Assembly (NCBI GenBank): GCA_017506865.1
Contig: JAFCMP010000195.1
Span: 21,249 to 85,248, forward strand
Length of the DNA stretch: 64,000 nucleotides
Source of the DNA: Tribonema minus
Taxonomy: Eukaryota; Sar; Xanthophyceae; Tribonematales; Tribonemataceae
Reading direction: 5' to 3'
In this document: one piece after another, positions 13,601-23,215 of the stretch
Numbering within the stretch: position 1 is the first letter of the stretch
Layout of the letters: every line of letters starts with the position of its first letter
Notes under the pieces: generated by a model
The model's database searches: none
The model's input: only the letters and a program-made list of their open reading frames with translations
Told to the model about the DNA's origin: nothing
Program-made: the position numbers and the translations under genes

Positions 13601-13688
13601 GCGCATCATGGCATACACACGTGGAGCGCGAATGCTGGGCTGTGTTGCGGCGCCGGTATCCAAACTCCCAGGGCACAGCGCAGACTAG
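10672..13688 (+). pseudogene. LINE copy 1, reverse transcriptase and restriction-like endonuclease part
   Basis: Continuation of the same polypeptide after the 26-bp insertion, interrupted again near 10849 by a lost C, then open from 10962 to the stop at 13686-13688. RT motifs appear in order: RPIACSSVWRRLLGS-like region 1 (readable in copy 2), LDCENAFNSVDR (motif A), GCQQGDPLGPLYFA (motif B) and FLDDL (motif C, the YxDD box with Phe first). After an Ala-rich linker come a CCHC knuckle (CPWRC...HAISC, about 13016-13069) and RADTVIDP...GIVLDTSV, which fits the catalytic core of a restriction-like endonuclease as in R2/NeSL-type LINEs. No apurinic endonuclease domain is visible. The C-terminus ends CVAAPVSKLPGHSAD, a segment also recognisable in the relic tail at 24168-24320. 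Confidence 0.8.
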
Positions 13689-13766
13689 GCTGCTGCGTTG
13701 ACGCAAGCTTTTCGATTGCATAGGCAACCCGGCCTCCCTTGGGCCTTCATAAATACAAGTCCATAC

Positions 13767-13774
13767 GTGCATAG
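13767..13774. repeat. Right target-site duplication of LINE copy 1
   Basis: GTGCATAG directly after the 3' terminal ACAAGTCCATAC of the element; same 8 bases as at 7571-7578. Confidence 0.75.
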
Positions 13775-13825
13775 CATGCGCACACCCGTGTGAGCTCAGA
13801 GGCTCATGCCATTACGTCTTGACAG

Positions 13826-14262
13826 GCATAAATAATGCGTCCCACAGTATCGCTATGCTGCTGGTCTGGGGGAGAACTTCAAGGTCAGGCACCACAGTGG
13901 CACCATGTGAATTCAAGTTGATCACGTTGGCAGTATTGTGCCATTAGTAATACAGCAGTCGCACTGGGACACTTCTAACGTGTTCACAGTGACACATGTA
14001 GATTTTGGTTGCATATGCAACCTGGGACATCCAGCGTTTGGGCGTTGCCGCGCCCTAAGCGAGAATACTATCCAAGTACAAGACGCATACGGACGGCTGG
14101 ACAGGCACTCGCAGCCATCAAGGAAATGCCAATATTGCATGCACTCGGCATAATGCCCACGAGCAGGAGCGGGGAGACAGATGTATTGCATAAGGCTGGG
14201 CCTTGATTGCTGATTGTGGGGTCCTCACTGCGCTCTATATGTCGTTGACGCAGAAGCTATAG
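13826..14262 (+). mobile_element. Degenerate relic of the LINE 3' region
   Basis: Immediately beyond copy 1, the sequence repeats in decayed form the last 400 bases of the endonuclease coding region. ACAGGCATAAATAATGC, CGCTATGCTGCTGGTCTGGG, CATACGGACGGCTGG and GACAGATGTATTGCATAAGGC each have a counterpart in copy 1 at 13313-13560 and in the same order. It is far more diverged than copies 1 and 2 are from each other and has no open frame. It therefore belongs to an older insertion beside which copy 1 landed. Confidence 0.7.
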
Positions 14263-14770
14263 GAGCGATTGTGAACGTCCTTCTCAATAATAACATGATT
14301 TTTTGAGTTGTGCATCTCTATGCCATATACTTCGAAGTGTATACATAGCATAATGCGCAATGCTATGTATGTGCTGGTGAGTGAACCTAGCGATGAAGGA
14401 ACACTTGTCCACTGTTGCGTTTCTTCCTGCACTTCAAGGCTTTGCAGCATGATGCCATCAATAATTCAACGGCAGGCAGATCAGGGTCTCCGAGCAAGCA
14501 TCAACAAAGAGCAACAGTCACACTAGGCCGGGCTCAGGCTACTTGAAAATATTGCATGGAGGCCGTAGTAGTGCGCGAATATTTCATAAATGTGTAGTGA
14601 TGATGGTATATGGCATGTAAATAACCTAAGTGCACACCAAAGCTTTCAAACCTCTGCGCGCATCAGCTCAGCGGCTCCTGCGCCCGACGGATGGCAACAA
14701 GAGTAACACTGTGCTGCAACTAAATTCAGCAAGACATCTTCTACTACTCGTGCAATCGTTGACGGACACT
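14263..14770. other. Intergenic, 3' flank of the sulfotransferase
   Basis: Moderately AT-rich DNA between the LINE relic and the stop codon of the sulfotransferase on the minus strand. It probably includes that gene's 3' untranslated region; nothing else is recognised. Confidence 0.5.
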
Positions 14771-17700
14771 TCAAGTGAGCCTGAGGCTCTCGCAGTCTCC
14801 AGAGGACCAGTTCTGACGGTGAAAGTCCCATTTGTGCTGACGCGTCCACGCCGGCACTGGGATGCCAAAGAGCAAGTAATCGTCTATGAAATACTGGAAG
14901 ACGCGGCACGCAAGGTAAGGCGAATAGGCCTGTTGCACTGAGGCATCGGCATGGAATGAGTGGTCCCAGTGCAGGCCGGCTCCATCAGAGCCCTCCTCTT
15001 GCATGAGTGGCGGGAAGCGCGTTTCAAACATCGGGACGTCCGCCGGGTCCACACCGACCTGTTGCAGAAGCTCAGACACCTCCGCACGAGACGTAGTGAG
15101 GTCCAGCCGCTTAACTGTCTGTATCTGGTCGATGATGCCGGTGAGGCCGCCGCAGAAGTCAACCTGCGGTCGCCAATGAGGGTTTACGATGCGGGGGCTT
15201 TGCCACAGGCGCTCGACGATTTGTGGGAAGTCGGGCGCCACTGACATGTGCAGAACGTCTGCACACATGCTCAGGTCACGAATGACACCTTTTTCGCACT
15301 TGGACTTCCACGCTGACAGGAAACGCACCAGCGGTTCCCTGTAGAAAACGGCCTTGTGCCAGGATGGGTTGTGTACCAACTCAGCAACCTGGGACACTGT
15401 CATGTTGTGGTAGAGGTAGTTGTTGAGGCCAAAAGCAACCTTGCCCTCTGCCATCTGAGGGTCATAACGGGACCTGAGTGAACGGAAGAGCTGATTGAAG
15501 GCCGCGCTGTTGACCTGCAAGCACGCAAATAGGCCAAACACGTCACGATTGAGTAGCTTGGCGAATGCATCACTTGGCAATTCCACTGGTAGTGGTACTG
15601 TGGCACATCAAACTTACCAATGTTCTGTTCAAAGTGCGTCGGAGTCCTTGCAAGTGACCTGAAGTTAATGTCATCCGCCAGCGATTGTTTGAGAAAACAT
15701 TCAGTTTTAAAGAGTTGGGTGGGCGCACAAGTTAAAGTTGTCAATTATGTCATGCAGCACATGACAACTCAAGTTGAATGAAAAGGAATCAAAAGCTCGT
15801 AGAGCTCTAGGTGACAAGGGTTGGTTAGCCGCGAGTGCCTTCCACCAATAATGGAAATGAATCAAAAGATCGTAGAGCTCTAGTTACTTTTAAAAAAGAT
15901 GATGATGAGACTCTGGTCTAATACAGTAACTATTGCAGTAACTACGTCAGACAGTTTACTGCACTATACACACACACACCACTGGCATACACACATGCAT
16001 GTCGCAACGGTTGTCATGTGATTCAATTATTCAACAAAACCTTCAGTAATTGATTTGATTCATTTCGTGGTCACGTAAATGACATTGTGAGTAACAACAC
16101 AGTATCACTGTCTGATTCAACAGTTTCAATGTGCTATTCACGAGAGTTGCGCTTCATAAGATGTATACTACTTGACGTCAAAGATGATGACGCCGGCTGT
16201 TTGTTGAACATAGACAATAAGCCCTTGTTTGGTGGACTAGCGCGGCATGTAAAGGCTGTCAGCTGCTCCCTGCCAGGAGCACGGCGGTCAAGCCCTCCAT
16301 GCGTTTATTTGTAGTGACGACAATTATTATGGGCACTTGTCAGTACGAGCTCATGAGGTACTGCAGCGCTTGTCTCGCCGCTGCTGCTACTTGCCATGGT
16401 TGCGTTTGTGCTGCTCTTGGCATCGCCATCTCGAGTCAGCTCCGCCTTGCAGCACAAAGTGTCCATGCGCAGTTGTGTGACTGACACATCTGCGGGTGTG
16501 CCTCTGAGTCATCTGGCAGTAAGCGTCCCTGCCGCCGCCGCAACAGCAGCAGCTGCCTCGCACGACGTGCTTAACGCCGCCGCACTATTGACCTCTGCTT
16601 TTGCTGCCAGTGGTGCAGCAACGTGACTCTCAGCGCAGCCGCCATCGCTGAGCTGCAATGCGCTGCTGCTACCTCCGCCCAAGTAAAGTGCAGGCACTTG
16701 TGGCACGTACCCACCGCCAAAGAAGTGGGCGGGCGCGCGCATCACACCCGCCGCTGAAGAAAGCGCAGGCGCGCGGTGCGCGCCGGTCGCCACAATGGGC
16801 ACACTGTTAGGCCTGTGTGGCGTGCCTGTCTCCAGAAGCCTGGCCTCCGAGAGTCTGAGAGGGGCGCAGTTGGGCACAGCGCACCCGTCGCCAGAAAGCG
16901 TGTGGCACGCACAATGTGCCAACCGTCAGGATGCGGTCTTGACACGCGGGAAGTGCCGATTGCCAGAGCAGCGCGCAGGCATTGCCAATGCCGCTGCAAC
17001 AGCACTGAGTCTAGTTGCCACTGCCTGCGCCCACAACCGCCGCCGTCGTCTTCTACTGCCGCACATGCCAACGGTGCTACATGGCAGCAAGGCCTGACAG
17101 GCTTGGCTGGCAGCACAGCCGTCAGCATGCGTGATACTGTGTCATGATATGAAGATATGGACTGCGATGCTGTCGGACTCCATCATATCTTTGATCATCT
17201 GACCTCAAACTGCATGCACACTGAGTTCAAGTCCGTTTGGAGTGCAGGTGAGTCAGTATAAAACCTGCCTCTGGTGTTGGCGTGCTTGCCCGGCCGCTTC
17301 TGAAAGAGTTAGCGTACTACTGGTAGGGCAGTAAATATTGCCACCAGTTCCTCCGTCGAAGACGCCGGCGCGCATCAATGTCGTCACACCCGCAGCATGC
17401 GCCGCAGCTGGCGGCGCCGCTACAACTGCAGCACTCCGTCATGGCGTTGGTGTGTGTGCGCCGCGCGTCGGCGCTGACACGCCAGCAGCAATCGCTGCAG
17501 CTGGTGCGGCGCCCGTGGGTGCCGCTGCCATGGCAGCGTTCAGCTGTGCGTCAGCTGCTGGGGCGGCGCTCAAAGGCGCCACTGGTGGCACCGCAGAAGC
17601 TACTAGTACGCGCGCTGTGTGCGCCCAGGCGTATCGGCTATGTCGTACAGGCGTCGATACGTCTGGACGCACAGCTGCAGCTGGCGCGGCGCTGGCAGGC

Positions 17701-20700
17701 ACTGCTGCTGCCGCACTGGCAGCGTCTCTCATTGTCGTTGGGGGGAGGCCATCACTTCCCCCCCAGCGACACTTACTAATAGTCTAGTAGGCGCTCCGAG
17801 ACTCAGTGCTCCCCCCACTGGCAGCCAGGAGTGGGCTGGGGGTCGCACTCTTATGTGCCCCTTTTACAGTCACGGTTGTGGCTGTACTTTAGCTGAGCCA
17901 GCCCCGTAGGTATTGTAACCCCTGCCACCGCCACCATGGGCAGAGTTTCTGCCACACTGACCCTGGTGCAAGAAGGTGTTGTCACAGTGACTGTTGAGGG
18001 CGCGCACATTGTCAAGTAATACCTGGGTAAAATGCCCTCAGGCTGCTGCTTGCTGTGCGGGCGCAACATTTTGTACTTGTGGGCATCGCGCACTTGCGGC
18101 TGTCCAACCATTGCAGCGGTTTGCTGTGCGGTGACTGTGTGATTGGCGCTTGCTGGTGCCGCCAAAAAAGTCGCGTGCACCGCAGCTGGTGCGGCTTTCG
18201 CAGGCGCCGCTGCTATCACAGCTCTCCTTGGTGCTGCTGCTTCTTGTACAGTAACTGTTGCTGCTACTAGTACAGTAACTGTAGACTACTAGTAGTAGTA
18301 CTGTAATATATGCCCGACGTTTGCCGCTGGCGTTGCTGCGGCAGCTGCGCATGCCGCAAGGGCTGCGGCGCCCAGGCGCCGCTGCCGACACAGCACTCTG
18401 TTGTGCAGGTGCTGCTTAGGTGGCGCCCTGCAGCTGCTGCACTGCTGCACAAGCTATGCGCGTTACAGTTGCCGCGGCGCCCGCAGGCGCCGCTGCTGCT
18501 GCAGCGCTTCGTGATGCCGCTGGTGCGTGCACGGCGCACGCCGGCACCGCCACACCAGCAACGGATTCACAAAGTAACTGTTACAGTACTTACTAATAGT
18601 CTGATGTGTTGCCAATAATAAATAATACAGTAGTGGTGGAAGTGCCGCAGCGGCAAGCATTCGGCAGCCCCAACACTTTCCAAAAAAGTTCATGATCATT
18701 ATAGTACTAGATATCATATAGTAGCTGCTGTGCTATGATATAATTCCTCTGTAACGGTTTCAGTAAATTAGCCAGTTGACATTAAAATGCAACTTCAAGG
18801 GCAAATATGGCGGCATGCACTGCACAGAATGTCCGGTAAGTTATCAGCACTTCGGAAATACTATTTGGGTAATACAGAGATCAGTAGATTTACCACGAGC
18901 CTACAGAGTATAAGACTTGCTTGCGCGTGTGCACGGTTGGACCTCGAAACTGCCCCGTTTGCGCAACAAACACATCAGCGACCGCATTTCACGATCCTAT
19001 CATCAGGCCTGCTTATTGCCGGTTGTGCACCGAGTCCCCATAACGGTGCAGTTTGTGTTGGTCATCCTCCGAGCCTCAAGTTGTTGTGCTCCACAATGAG
19101 ATTGTAGACAATCGAACACACCATATGAAGATATCATTATGGTCTGCCATTTGAAGTCATTGTAGACCTCCTGCGTGCCTGCGCAGCCTGGAGCATGCAA
19201 TGCTACCGCATCACGACAATGTTGCGCCTTTATGTGCCACACTGTTGTATGCAATGCTGGGGCGCTCATCGCCATCCAGCACAGCTTGACTGCACAGAGT
19301 GTTGCCATCCTGGTCATTTTGATAACAAATGCCACGTCATGTTGAAGTGTACGATGCTCAACGTCGTCACAGCTACAGCTCTCACCTTCTTGGCGTGCAC
19401 ACAGCACTTAGAAATTATGAAGCATGTGCTGGTCAGAAAGCATTGCCTTCGATTGCCTAACCATATAAACGGCAGTATTGAGCTTGGCTCAGCGAAAAAA
19501 GGCGCTCCACTAAGTCTCGACGCAGACAGCATGAGCCCAAGCACGGCACTGCAGCAGAATCTGATTCAGCGCTGATCAGCAACACCCGACACCGCCTCCA
19601 GCGTCGCGCCAGCGATGGTTGGAGGCTTGCCATGGCTGCAGCCTTGTTGCTGCATTCGATGTGACGCGACAACGCACCACGAGGAAGCCTGTCGCCAGTG
19701 CGCTTCACTAACTATATGAACTAATAAAGGCTAGCTCCACTGCCACTGGTGTAGCACAGATCTCCTCAAAGACTTCCATCGGTCAGCAAAAGATTGTTGG
19801 TCGTTGAAGTTCAAACTTGCAGTTTTGAACTGAATCTTGACGTTTTGGCTTCGTCGCAGACCCAAACCCTTGAGTTGAGGGAGTGCTAACAGTCGCAGGG
19901 GCCAATTTCCGAAAAACAAATTGTGCATGTAACAGATTTCAAGTTCAACTTGGAGTTGTCTTTCGCTCGTATCATATGAGGCATGGTTATTGGTGGAAGG
20001 CCTTCACTTTGACGGCTAACCGCACCGTGACCTTGTCACTTAGAGCTCTACCATCTCCAGATTCGTTTCCATGCTGTCTACATGAACGCAGCCACAAATT
20101 GAATTATTTAGAGTCCGGCAGATTTGAAGGCGGAGGTCTCACTGACAGACTCAAGCCATAACCCTTCACCCATGTTACTAACTTACTAATAGGGTGATGA
20201 TGAGTGAAAAACACTAGTGAAAATAACAACAATGAGTCATTATGATTACATCATGACAATATATCTATACACACTGTGGCATAATAACGATCAATTAGAC
20301 AGTCCAAGTGAATCGGCAACGGATGGTTCTGAATCAGCAGGCATACCGATTATAACTAGTGAACACCGAGTATATTATACTCGGTGTTAGTCTAATTACT
20401 AATTAGACTAAGTGAATGACTAACAATTGGTTCAGCAGGCATCCCGAGCTGTGAACCAACTGAATCAGATTTCAAGGTACCATATTAGCTATAATCTTAA
20501 AAGCCCATGATGCAAGCTTTTTATAAATAAGAGCGAAAAAAGGGGGGTGGGGCGCCATTAATGGAGAAAAAAGGGGTGGGGTGCATTTATGTTTGAGCCA
20601 TTTTCAAAGTTAGCTCGTCTATCACTATCATGAGGTGCCAGCATGCTTCTAAACCGCTCCTGAAACCGGTTCAACTTTCAGAAAGCCAGCTGCTGCTTCA

Positions 20701-22790
20701 GCGAGAGCCTTCAGTTTCTGTGAATTTTTGCTAACTCAATTATTGTTAGCTGGCTTTCTGTCTGCTCTGCACGTTGCGGACAGTGCATGCATGCGCACAC
20801 ACAATGTGGTGATGTAGCATGAGTCACTGAGTGTGCAGAGTACACGTACGCAGAGGATACATGCTGCGTATGCATGAAAAAAAGGGGGGGGGGGGGCACA
20901 TTTTTATGAGTGAAAAAAAAGGGTGGGGCATCATTTTGTGAGGGCTGGGCTTATAAACTCATCCAAAATTCCTCCATGGGCTTAATTATTAGAGTGTGAC
21001 AACTATTGCTATAGTTAGTTATTCGGTATTGTTGCTCGACCATTCGTTAGTTATTCGTTAGTTATTCACTGTTTAATATATATATTAGTTACTATAGTAT
21101 TTATCATTGCTGCTGTATTCTACCAGTGATGCCTACCATCCTGGGATGAGGGTAGCGTTCGAAAGAAGCTACTTTTCCCTCTCGGACTTGCAAGCATCGC
21201 GATCACGTTCTTACAAGTTGCTGCAGCTCTGTCGGAGTCGTTAGAATGCTAATTTTTGCACAATCATTGGTTACAACTTCAAAACCAACAACAACTTCAT
21301 GTTGAACTTCAAGCGGAACTTGGACTTGGAGAAACAGTGTGCAGGTGTGCATTTGTCAAGCTGAGGAGCTCAGAGTGGGCGGCCGACTAGTATGAAAGCA
21401 AGCACTTGAAAGCCAGCACTCGACGTGTGCCTCCGTGCAAACACTCGGCTTTCGTGCCCCCGTGCAAGTTTTGTCTTCATACTGTAGCCATGCTTATGCA
21501 AGCATAGCAAAACTCGTGAAAGGGTCAAGCAGCGGTGGCGGTACGCTTTTGGCACACCATCGCATTCATACGTGCCGCCATCATCGTCACACGGTGCAGC
21601 CGGGCTCGTGTAAACGAGCTGCAGAGCATTGGCACAAAAAATGCAAAACAACGAATTCGCCTCGAGCGCTCTCATTAGTTATTCGTTATACAACGAACAA
21701 CTGAAACTAACGAAAGCAACGCGTTGTTTTATAATTCGTTAGCACACTCTACAATTATAGATAATGCGGTAGTCTGCTATAATAGCAATAGTTGTGCAAC
21801 TCTACCTAGTAGTAGTACGGTACACTACTGTAACGACACTTACTCTAGTAGTAGACTCCTCAGGCGTACGTCCGATTTGGAAAGCGTCACGTCATGCCAG
21901 CACGTCAGTAATTCAAATCAACTTCCAAACTGTTTAACATGCTATCAGATCAAATCTTAACGTGTCATCTGAATCACATTCATCATCATGATACCATTTG
22001 TTTATGCATTGAGTCGTCAGCGTCACTGACTCACGGCATTCATGGACAACTCGAAATTCTTTGACGTCAATCATGGACAACTCGAAATTCTTTGACGTCA
22101 ATTCATTTTCATAACATGTTTTCTTGTCATTACGATCTGCTTTATAACTTCAAGATCACCCTGGCATCCATTTCGTGGTCATGGCTGACTTGATCATACA
22201 GCCAAATTTTGATAACATGTTTTCTTGCCATTACTATACTGCTTTATAACTTCAAGATCACCCTGGCATCCATTTCATGATCATGGCTGACTTGATCATA
22301 CAGCCAAATGCATATTATGAGATGTCACTTCCTGTGTCTGTCGCCGCAGCAGTGGCCTGAAACTCACCTTGGCGATGAAGCAGAACATGAGCTTATGTTC
22401 CGGCACGATTATCCAGTGATCCATCAGGTCTCCAGGGATCCAGGCTGCATCGTTGTTCGATTCGTCAGTAGTGGTGACTGTGACTGTCCTTGACTCATCG
22501 GAGTCCGATGTTGGGTCGCCGAAGATGTTGCCGACAGTTCGCGTCGCCCTTGCCGAATGGACAGGCTGTGGCTCGGCACCGAAGCGCTCACCGACAAATA
22601 CGCTGCTTGCCTCCTGTTGCGAAACATCTGCGTTGCCCTGAGCGTCCAGGAGAAAGCCAGCATGGCGCACGCCCTTTGAGTTGTCGGCTGCGTGCTGACT
22701 CCGCGTTGTCTGCAGCGCTGCAGCCAGCAGCACTGACACCATCAGAGCCCAAGAGCTGCACATGCCTCGTCCCCTCCTCCTCGCCGGCAT
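14771..22790 (-). CDS. Carbohydrate sulfotransferase (Golgi type), 2 exons with a 6.85-kb intron
   Basis: Predicted PAPS-dependent sulfotransferase acting on glycans, related to the carbohydrate sulfotransferase (Sulfotransfer_2) family. Exon 1 is 22368-22790 and exon 2 is 14771-15514, both on the minus strand, phase 0, for 388 residues. Exon 1 has a basic N-terminus followed by a hydrophobic stretch (CSSWALMVSVLLAAAL), a type II membrane anchor or signal peptide, and ends IIVPEHKLMFCFIAK. Exon 2 starts VNSAAFNQLFRSL, completing the 5'-phosphosulfate binding segment. FYREPLVRFLSAWKSKC is the 3'-phosphate binding motif, and YLACRVFQYFIDDYLLFGIPVPAW matches the family's usual C-terminal DYxLFGYP block. 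The donor is AAG|GTGAGT and the acceptor CTTGCAG. The exon join rests on homology and phase over a very long intron. The gene lies head to head with an arylsulfatase, 425 bp between start codons, implying shared control. Confidence 0.82.
15784..15893 (+). repeat. Dispersed TAGAGCTCTA-core repeat, two copies
   Basis: Two adjacent partial copies (15784-15850 and 15852-15893) of a dispersed repeat with the core GAATCAAAAGATCGTAGAGC followed by TCTA, then a GTGCCTTCCACCAATAA end. Other copies are at 19987-20072, 34978-35047, 45594-45698, 45946-46020 and 46166-46207. It lies inside the long sulfotransferase intron. Confidence 0.7.
16350..18560. repeat. GC-rich GCTGC/GGCGCC repeat region inside the sulfotransferase intron
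   Basis: About 2.2 kb of low-complexity, GCN-rich DNA which in several frames gives long Ala-rich open frames (for example 17338-17787). Related segments recur at about 16500-17100, 17390-17760 and 18330-18560, and are separated by AT-rich blocks carrying ACAGTAACTGT and ACTTACTAATAGTCT words. I read it as an amplified repeat, not a gene: the Ala-rich frames lack conserved motifs and exist on both strands. Confidence 0.5.
19987..20072 (-). repeat. Dispersed TAGAGCTCTA-core repeat
   Basis: Reverse-oriented copy of the repeat seen at 15784-15850: ATTGGTGGAAGGCCTTCACT, then CTTAGAGCTCTACC and GATTCGTTTCCAT. Confidence 0.65.
20362..20409. repeat. Two adjacent perfect hairpins
   Basis: AACACCGAGTAT/ATACTCGGTGTT (12-bp arms, 3-base loop) at 20362-20388 is followed without spacer by AGTCTAATT/AATTAGACT (9-bp arms, 3-base loop) at 20389-20409. 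Flanking DNA has imperfect direct repeats containing TTCAGCAGGCAT at about 20333 and 20431. This may be the end of an unrecognised mobile element. Confidence 0.6.
20489..20993. mobile_element. TA-flanked MITE-like element, copy 2
   Basis: About 500 bp with degenerate terminal inverted repeats built on TTAAGCCCATG near both ends (AATCTTAAAAGCCCATG on the left, CATGGGCTTAATTATT on the right). Internal landmarks, in the same order as in the element at 32065-33944, include AAAAAAGGGGGGTGGGGC runs, GAGCCATTT, CCGGTTCAACTT and AATGTGGTGATGTAGCATGA. The last gives the uninterrupted site for the hAT-like insertion in the other copy. No coding capacity. Confidence 0.7.
22041..22307. repeat. Two nested tandem duplications next to the sulfotransferase donor site
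   Basis: A 31-bp segment (CATGGACAACTCGAAATTCT...) is repeated at 22041-22071 and 22072-22102. Then a segment of about 100 bp (ATAACATGTTTTCTTG...ACAGCCAAAT) is repeated at 22110-22207 and 22211-22307. Both lie within 330 bp of the exon 1 donor (22367) of the minus-strand sulfotransferase but do not include exon sequence. Confidence 0.85.
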
Positions 22791-23215
22791 ATGTGACTTG
22801 CTGGTTTTGCTATTGCTATTGCTGTTATCTATTGCTAACTCATGATTGCAACCAGAAAAAACTCGCCGATGCGACGCCTAGGGGAAAGGCTTTTGATGGC
22901 CGTTTTTTTTTTTCAGAGGGTCTCCGTACATGATGCATGATGTGATGTGCGTAAGGTCTGTTCATAGTCTGCCGCTGGTGCTGATACAGTAGCAGGTTAA
23001 CAGCAGGGCGCATCATATGATTTGAGTAACCCTGTCCAAAAAGTCGATTTCTCCGGTGCGGGCGCAGCCAGAGCCCCAAGCGATATCACGAAGAGGTTTG
23101 ACACCGTGCTGCATGCATACGCAGCAGTTAAGTGCCATGAAGCTACGCTGACGGCATCGTGTGCGGCCTGAGGGCGCGGGGGTCGATAACATTGCGAACT
23201 GTGGCGAGCAACACG
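22791..23215. promoter_or_regulatory. Shared intergenic region of divergent sulfotransferase and arylsulfatase
   Basis: The 425 bp between the two start codons must contain both promoters or one bidirectional promoter. No convincing TATA box is visible. A run of Ts at about 22904-22914 and a CATGATGCATGATG motif near 22930 are the only notable elements. The assignment is from position, not from a recognised site. Confidence 0.45.

Larger units (their letters stand above)
7579..13766 (+). mobile_element. Non-LTR retrotransposon (LINE) copy 1, 5'-truncated, OTU + RT + restriction-like endonuclease
   Basis: A 6.2-kb insertion nearly identical to copy 2 from 60613 onward but lacking the 5' part seen there, the typical result of incomplete target-primed reverse transcription. 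The ends are supported by an 8-bp direct repeat GTGCATAG at 7571-7578 and 13767-13774, exactly where homology to other copies stops. The coding region holds an OTU-like protease, a zinc finger, reverse transcriptase, a CCHC knuckle and a restriction-like endonuclease. It is defective. Relative to copy 2 it has one base missing near 7903, a 26-bp insertion at 10646-10671 that brings in a stop, and one base missing near 10849. The 3' end carries a short conserved tail (CTTGGGCCTT...ATAAA...ACAAGTCC) and no poly(A). Confidence 0.9.

Noticed and set aside
17338-17787. Ala-rich 149-residue open frame
   Set aside because: Low-complexity repeat DNA with open frames on both strands and no conserved motif; treated as a repeat.
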